Below are positions 60,019 to 64,000 of a stretch of 64,000 bases of DNA, piece after piece (the first letter of the stretch is position 1; each line of letters starts with the position of its first letter). The translations under genes were made by a program, and so were the position numbers. Below the pieces are notes generated by a model that was not told the origin of the DNA, did no database searches, and was given only the letters and a program-made list of their open reading frames with translations. The DNA is from Limiplasma sp964416065 (lineage in GTDB: Bacteria; Bacillota; Clostridia; Christensenellales; Aristaeellaceae), in NCBI GenBank assembly GCA_964416065.1, contig CAYQCL010000002.1, positions 25,371-89,370 on the forward strand, read 5' to 3'.

Positions 60019-61124
60019 AGCGCCGCCTCCTTTTTCTTCGCCAGCTCCCGCGCGCGGGAGATCAGAATATCCGCCAGATCGCCCTCGACCCGCTCGGGCG
60101 CGCACCCCTTTTCAAAAATCGCGCCGACAGCATAGCCGCTGCCCTCGCCGCCCGCAAGCCCTCCGGCCGAGGACAGCCCCCCGCCAGCCAGGCCGATGTC
60201 GGCCTCGCGCGCCTCGCCAGGGCCGTTGACCACGCAGCCCATCACGGCCACGGTGAGCGGCACGCGGATGTCCGAAAGCGCGTCCTCCACACGGCGGGCG
60301 ATCGACGCGACGTCGATGCCGGTGCGGCCGCAGGTGGGGCAGCTGACGACGTTGACATAGCCCGTTCGCAGCCCCACGGCGCGCAGGATGTCGATCGCGG
60401 CGCTCGCCTCGGGGATGGGGCTGCCGGTAAGGGAGACGCGGATGGTGTCACCGATGCCGTCCAGAAGCAAAGAGCCGATGCCGATGGCGCTTTTGATATT
60501 GCCCGCGCCGGGAAGTCCCGCCTCGGTCACGCCTACATGCAGCGGATAATCCGTCTCCCGCGCGGCCAGACGGTATGCCTCGACAGTCGTGCGCACATCC
60601 GACGCCTTGAGGCTGAGAACGATGTCGTGAAAGCCCGCGGCCTCCAGCAGTCTCGCGTGCGCAAGGGCGCTGTCCAGCATGCCGCGCGGGGTCACGCCGC
60701 CCTCGCGGGCGAGGATGTCCTTTTCCACGCTGCCGGAGTTGACCCCGATGCGGATGGGCACGTGATGCGCTTTGGCGCAGTCCGCCACGCGGCGCACCGC
60801 CGAGGCGCTGCCGATGTTGCCCGGGTTGATGCGCACCTTCGCGATCCCCCGCTCCATCGCGCCCACGGCCAGATCCGCGCGGAAATGGATGTCCGCCACC
60901 AGCGGCACCGGCGAAGCGGGGATGATCCGAGCCAGCGCATCCAGGCAGCGCTCGTCGTAGACGCTCAGCCGCACGATGTCGCAGCCCGCGTCCGCGAGCG
61001 CGCGAATCTGCGAAAGGGTCGCGTCCGCGTCGCGGGTGTCGGTGTTGGTCATGCTCTGTACGCTGACGGGCGCGCCGCCGCCGATGGGGACGGGGCCGAT
61101 GGAAAAGGCGCGGGAATTGCGCAT
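60015..61124 (-). CDS. ispG: 4-hydroxy-3-methylbut-2-en-1-yl diphosphate synthase
   Basis: IspG (GcpE) is the 4Fe-4S enzyme of the MEP isoprenoid pathway. The 369-residue product starts VSVQSMTNTDTRD, has the barrel blocks VADIHFRADLAVGA and KVRINPGNIGS, and Fe-S ligands in VVSCPTCGRTG and GCVVNGPGEAREAD. After ADIGLAGGG there is an unusual Gly/Ser-rich stretch (SSAGGLAGGEGSGYAVG) before IFEKG, where relatives have only a few residues. The ATG at 61124 follows GGAGGGCGTTCT. The promoter is at 61160-61188. Confidence 0.96.
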   Translation of the reverse strand: MRNSRAFSIGPVPIGGGAPVSVQSMTNTDTRDADATLSQIRALADAGCDIVRLSVYDERCLDALARIIPASPVPLVADIHFRADLAVGAMERGIAKVRINPGNIGSASAVRRVADCAKAHHVPIRIGVNSGSVEKDILAREGGVTPRGMLDSALAHARLLEAAGFHDIVLSLKASDVRTTVEAYRLAARETDYPLHVGVTEAGLPGAGNIKSAIGIGSLLLDGIGDTIRVSLTGSPIPEASAAIDILRAVGLRTGYVNVVSCPTCGRTGIDVASIARRVEDALSDIRVPLTVAVMGCVVNGPGEAREADIGLAGGGLSSAGGLAGGEGSGYAVGAIFEKGCAPERVEGDLADILISRARELAKKKEAAL

Positions 61125-61159
61125 AGAACGCCCTCCTTCATGATAGGAACTTTTTCCTA

Positions 61160-61188
61160 ATTATAGCACGCGCCCGCGCGGGCGTCAA
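61160..61188 (-). promoter_or_regulatory. SigA promoter of the ispG operon
   Basis: Minus-strand TTGACG (61188-61183) and TATAAT (61165-61160), 17-base spacer. Confidence 0.75.
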
Positions 61189-61196
61189 AACGGCGG

Positions 61197-61226
61197 TTGA
61201 CAGAAAAATCCGCATCCATCTATAAT
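61197..61226 (+). promoter_or_regulatory. SigA promoter of the CapA-family gene
   Basis: TTGACA (61197-61202) and TATAAT (61221-61226), 18-base spacer, 22 bases before the ATG. Confidence 0.8.
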
Positions 61227-61248
61227 GGAAAAAAGGAGGCTGAGGCGG

Positions 61249-62352
61249 ATGAGAGGAAAGCGGTTTTTTCTTTTGGCCGCGCTAGTATTCCTCGCGCTGC
61301 CGCCCGCCGAAGCGGAATGGTACGTTTTTTCGGACGCGCCCCAGGCGCTGAGTGACGCCTCCATGGAGGTGTGCGACTACACCGGCGAGATCACGCTCAG
61401 CTTTTTGGGCGACTGCACGCTGGGCGGCGAAAGCCGCTTCAAAAGCGCCGGGCGCGGCTTCGTCAGGACGGCCCAGCGCGAGGGATACGCCTATTTCTTT
61501 GAAAACCTCCTGCCGCTGCTCTCCGGCGACGACGCGACCATCGTCAATCTCGAGGGCGTGCTCAGCGACCGCTCTCTTGAGAAGGTCCCCAAGGCCTTCA
61601 ACTTCCTTGGCCCGACGGCCTACACCGACATTCTCACGCTGGGAAGCGTGGAGGCGGTGTCGCTGAGCAACAACCATTCGCTGGACTACGGCGAGGCGGG
61701 CTATCAGGATACGAGGGACGCCCTCGCGGCGGCGGGAATCGCCAGCTTCGGCGCGGATCACGTGGCCGTATGGGCGCGGGACGGCGTGCGCATCGGCTTT
61801 ACCGCCTCGGCCTTTTCGCTGACGGAAGACGCACGGGACGCGCTCAAACAGCAGATTCAAATGCTGCGCGCTCTGGGCTGTCAGCTGATTATCCACAGCA
61901 TGCACGCGGGCACGGAATATGCCCCCGCGCCCACGAACCAGCAGCGGGCGGTTGCCCGAACGGTCATTGAGCTGGGCGCCGACCTCGTCGTGGGCCATCA
62001 TCCGCATGTGGTGCAGGGGATGGACGTGATCGAAGGTGTGCCTGTCGTATACAGCCTTGGCAACGCCGTGTTTGGCGGCAACAGCGCTCCCGTCGACACG
62101 GACGCCCTGCTTTTGCAGGCGGCGTTTGCCTTTGAAGACGGCGCGCCCCAAAGCGTGCGGCTGATTTTTCATCCCATTTCAATCAGCGGGCAAAAGGGCT
62201 TCAACGATTATCGCCCCGTGCTCCTTTCGAGCGACGAGGCCCTGGATGTGATCCGCAGACTTGAGGAAAGCACTGGCTTTCTCCTGCCCGACGATGCGGA
62301 CGGCGCGGTCGCGGTCACGCTGCCCCTTCCGCTTTCCGGCGGGAGAGACTGA
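61249..62352 (+). CDS. CapA/PgsA-family secreted metallophosphatase-like protein
   Basis: A 367-residue protein with a signal peptide (residues 1-22, FFLLAALVFLALPPAEA) and a PGA_cap/CapA domain. The domain has ITLSFLGDCTLGG near the start, IVNLEGVLSD, SLSNNHSLDYGEAGYQDT, HSMHAGTEYAPAPTNQQ, and VVGHHPHVVQGMDVIEG with the metal-binding histidines. Family members take part in poly-gamma-glutamate capsule synthesis, but stand-alone copies are common and their substrate is unknown. The start is ATG 61249, nine bases after AAAGGAGG; the frame opens at 61225 inside the promoter. GC content drops sharply just after this gene. Confidence 0.9.
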   Translation: MRGKRFFLLAALVFLALPPAEAEWYVFSDAPQALSDASMEVCDYTGEITLSFLGDCTLGGESRFKSAGRGFVRTAQREGYAYFFENLLPLLSGDDATIVNLEGVLSDRSLEKVPKAFNFLGPTAYTDILTLGSVEAVSLSNNHSLDYGEAGYQDTRDALAAAGIASFGADHVAVWARDGVRIGFTASAFSLTEDARDALKQQIQMLRALGCQLIIHSMHAGTEYAPAPTNQQRAVARTVIELGADLVVGHHPHVVQGMDVIEGVPVVYSLGNAVFGGNSAPVDTDALLLQAAFAFEDGAPQSVRLIFHPISISGQKGFNDYRPVLLSSDEALDVIRRLEESTGFLLPDDADGAVAVTLPLPLSGGRD

Positions 62353-62417
62353 GAAACAATTCAATCGTTAAACCAAGGAGAATATGCGTTCTAAAATCTC
62401 TTTTCCGTGAGATTATC

Positions 62418-62446
62418 TTGATATATAGTTGAATACATGTTATAGT
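62418..62446 (+). promoter_or_regulatory. Promoter of the restriction-modification island
   Basis: TTGATA (62418-62423) and TATAGT (62441-62446), 17-base spacer, in AT-rich sequence. ACAA (62460) and TTGT (62474) around a short spacer form a weak inverted repeat that could be a controller-protein site. Confidence 0.6.
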
Positions 62447-62489
62447 AATTTAGGTCGACAACAAGTAAAGTATTGTAAGAAGAAATGAT

Positions 62490-62705
62490 ATGTCTGTATG
62501 CTATGATAAATTATGGAAAATGCTAATAGATAAAAAAATGAACCGAACGGATTTAAAAGATATGGCAGGAATAAGTTTTAATGTTTTAGCAAAGATGGGG
62601 AAAGGAGAAACCGTTTCATTGGAGAGCTTGCATAAGATTTGTAAGACATTAAATTGTAATATAGGAGATATTATGGAATTCGCAGATGATGAAGCCGATG
62701 CATAG
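62490..62705 (+). CDS. Small XRE-family regulator (possible RM controller)
   Basis: A 71-residue helix-turn-helix protein: MNRTDLKDMAGISFNVLAKM (17-36) followed by ESLHKICKTLNCNIGDIMEF, the YozG/Cro-C1 pattern. Codon use and base composition are AT-rich, unlike the first 62 kb. It stands just before a DNA methyltransferase gene, where many type II systems carry a controller protein, but similar small regulators are common elsewhere in Firmicutes. The start is ATG 62490 with a weak AGAAGAAATGAT site. Confidence 0.8.
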   Translation: MSVCYDKLWKMLIDKKMNRTDLKDMAGISFNVLAKMGKGETVSLESLHKICKTLNCNIGDIMEFADDEADA

Positions 62706-62744
62706 TAACGGTTAACGGATTGTTGAAGTGAAGGAGGGTATGGT

Positions 62745-63730
62745 ATGCAAAGACCGTTAACGTGCGTAGAAATTTGTGCAGGCGCAGGGGGCAGGCTCTT
62801 GGGCTTGCGCTGGCCGGATTCGCTCATGTTGCACTTGTTGAATATGAAGCAGATTATTGTAAAACTTTGAAATTAAATCGACCTGAATGGAATGTAATAT
62901 GTGCAGATGTGCATGATTTTGATGGAAAACCTTATCGGGGAGTGGATTTGTTAGCGGGCGGTGTGCCTTGTCCTCCTTTTTCTATTGCGGGTAAGCAGTT
63001 AGGAAAAGATGATGAACGAGATTTGTTCCCCGAAGCGATTCGGTTGATTAAAGAAATAGAACCCAGAGCCGTTATGCTGGAAAATGTAAGGGGTTTTTTA
63101 GATGCAGGTTTTGATGAATATCGAAAACAGATTCTTAAATCTATTGAAATGCTTGGATACGACGCACAGATTAAGTTGTTAAATGCTTCGGATTTTGCTG
63201 TTCCGCAGCTTCGCCCTCGTGTAGTGATTGTTGCGATACGAAAAGATGAAAACATTTCTTTTTCATATCCAAAGGGGAAACCGGGATGTGCGCCTACTGT
63301 TGGTGAGACACTATATGATTTAATGGCAGAAAACAAATGGGAAGGGGCAAAACTCTGGGCGAAAAACGCGAATAAGATTGCGCCAACTTTAGTTGGTGGT
63401 TCTAAAAAACATGGAGGTCCTGATCTTGGGCCGGTGAGAGCAAGAAAAGCGTGGGCGGAACTCGGAGTAGATGGGCGAGGGGTGGCTAATACAGCACCAG
63501 AGCCGGATTTTGAGGGAATGCCCCGTCTGACCAGCAGAATGATGGCAAGGATACAGGGCTTTCCTGATACATGGACATTCGGGAAAAAGAAAACTGCTGC
63601 ATGCCGGATGATTGGAAATGCGTTTCCACCGCCGGTAGCGCAAGCGGTAGGAGAAAAAATAAAGGAGTGTTTGGAAGATGAATGCCTTAATAGCGAATGC
63701 GAGATTCCACCTTCACGAGAGGTTGTTTGA
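62745..63730 (+). pseudogene. DNA cytosine-5 methyltransferase, frameshifted
   Basis: The ATG at 62745 (seven bases after AAGGAGGG) starts MQRPLTCVEICAGAGG, which is motif I. The frame must then change at the G5 run 62787-62791 to continue QALGLALAGFAHVALVEYEA. One missing base explains it. The rest is intact to 63730: motif IV GGVPCPPFS with the catalytic Cys, motif VI MLENVRGF, motif VIII VPQLRPRVVIVAI, and motif X CRMIGNAFPPPVAQAVG. The gene overlaps the endonuclease gene by 53 bases. It may be a real mutation or a one-base assembly error; with one more base it would encode a full M.NgoMIV-type enzyme. Confidence 0.85.
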
Positions 63731-64000
63731 AACAAATACTTTGACATTGACTAAAGCGGGTGTGGCGTCTAATGCAGATATCAGTAGCGGGTGCTCAAAA
63801 GCCATAGCAGGTAAAATTGTTGATATTTTAGTGAATGAGCATCATCATACGGTTAATACAGTTGAAAAAAATTCCGGACAAACACTGGGAAAGCAGTTTG
63901 AATGATTGACAATGGAATTTTTGCAGGAAACATTTCCGCATTTATAAAATCTTCGCCCTGGTCAATGGTCGATATTACAGCTTGGCAATAATAACAGGCT
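63678..64000 (+). pseudogene. NgoMIV-type restriction endonuclease, two premature stops, partial
   Basis: From ATG 63678 the frame reads RLFETNTLTLTKAGVASNADI, then KAIAGKIVDILVNE and SGQTLGKQFE, where TGA (63903-63905) intervenes. The same frame continues LTMEFLQETFPHL, meets TAA near 63948, and continues NLRPGQWSILQLGNNNR to the window edge. The pieces match the N-terminal half of NgoMIV-family endonucleases (GVVSNAD, GQTSGNAFE and HIRPGDW blocks, from memory), which cut GCCGGC. Two nonsense codons make it inactive unless suppressed. The catalytic C-terminal part would lie beyond the window. Confidence 0.75.

Overview
The window is 64 kb of GC-rich DNA (GC-poor only in the last ~1.6 kb) from a spore-forming Firmicute, most likely an uncultured member of the Clostridia. 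The evidence is spoIIGA–sigE, a CotJ-type spore-coat operon, a RsfA-like Myb protein, a CotH-like remnant, MEP-pathway ispG, the peptidoglycan genes murA, murB and murG, and strong consensus Shine-Dalgarno and SigA promoter sequences. I cannot name a genus. A 10-N run inside gdhA shows that this is a draft assembly, so some frameshifts reported here could be assembly errors. I saw no rRNA or tRNA gene and no CRISPR array.

Layout. 1–3.1 kb: a surface-polysaccharide cluster (transketolase N-subunit, sugar-phosphate transferase, flippase). 3.8–10.2 kb: trmO-like gene, TfoX-N protein, metallo-beta-lactamase-fold lipoprotein, rapZ, murB and a large GT-C-like membrane protein. 10.7–12.9 kb: guaB and a divergent cytidylate-kinase-like gene. 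13.0–14.6 kb: a phage-type switch with a self-cleaving repressor, a small XRE protein and a sigma-like regulator, and no phage structural genes. 15.4–19.9 kb: E2-like acyltransferase, serine hydrolase, HAD phosphatase and PlsC-like acyltransferase. 19.9–21.4 kb: a dead IS1182-type element. 21.6–24.4 kb: murG, sigE, spoIIGA. 25.2–33.1 kb: RsfA-like protein, solute-binding protein, rpiB, an EamA transporter and a MarR-controlled heterodimeric ABC exporter. 33.5–38.5 kb: GH13 glucan hydrolase, a decayed MutS-like gene, a DnaJ-domain protein and murA. 38.7–40.9 kb: two unknown genes and a cotJA–cotJB fusion with cotJC. 41–44.6 kb: argG-argJ-argF behind an ArgR-box promoter. 44.7–50.1 kb: secreted proteins, a CotH-like relic, a DUF6020-like membrane protein and a GT2 glycosyltransferase. 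50.2–52.0 kb: a shattered signalling gene. 52.2–61.1 kb: gdhA, recF, serC-serA, and the ispG–GT-C–thioesterase operon. 61.2–62.4 kb: a CapA-family protein. 62.4–64.0 kb: a GC-poor island with a decaying restriction-modification system related to NgoMIV.

The most unusual feature is a family of long, dispersed, non-coding repeats made of tandem near-perfect hairpins. Copies lie at about 3.2, 10.4, 14.6, 18.4 and 24.5 kb, with fragments at 6.3, 46.5 and 55.0 kb. The modules occur in different combinations and orientations. They share an end resembling TCGACAAAGGATGGGTG, often sit just beyond stop codons, and one relic appears to be embedded in the 5' end of a coding sequence. I do not recognise the family.

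Genes that act together are: argGJF (arginine synthesis), serC-serA (serine), spoIIGA–sigE (mother-cell sigma factor and its processing protease), cotJAB–cotJC (spore coat), the MarR–ABC–ABC operon (regulated export), and the polysaccharide genes at the left edge.
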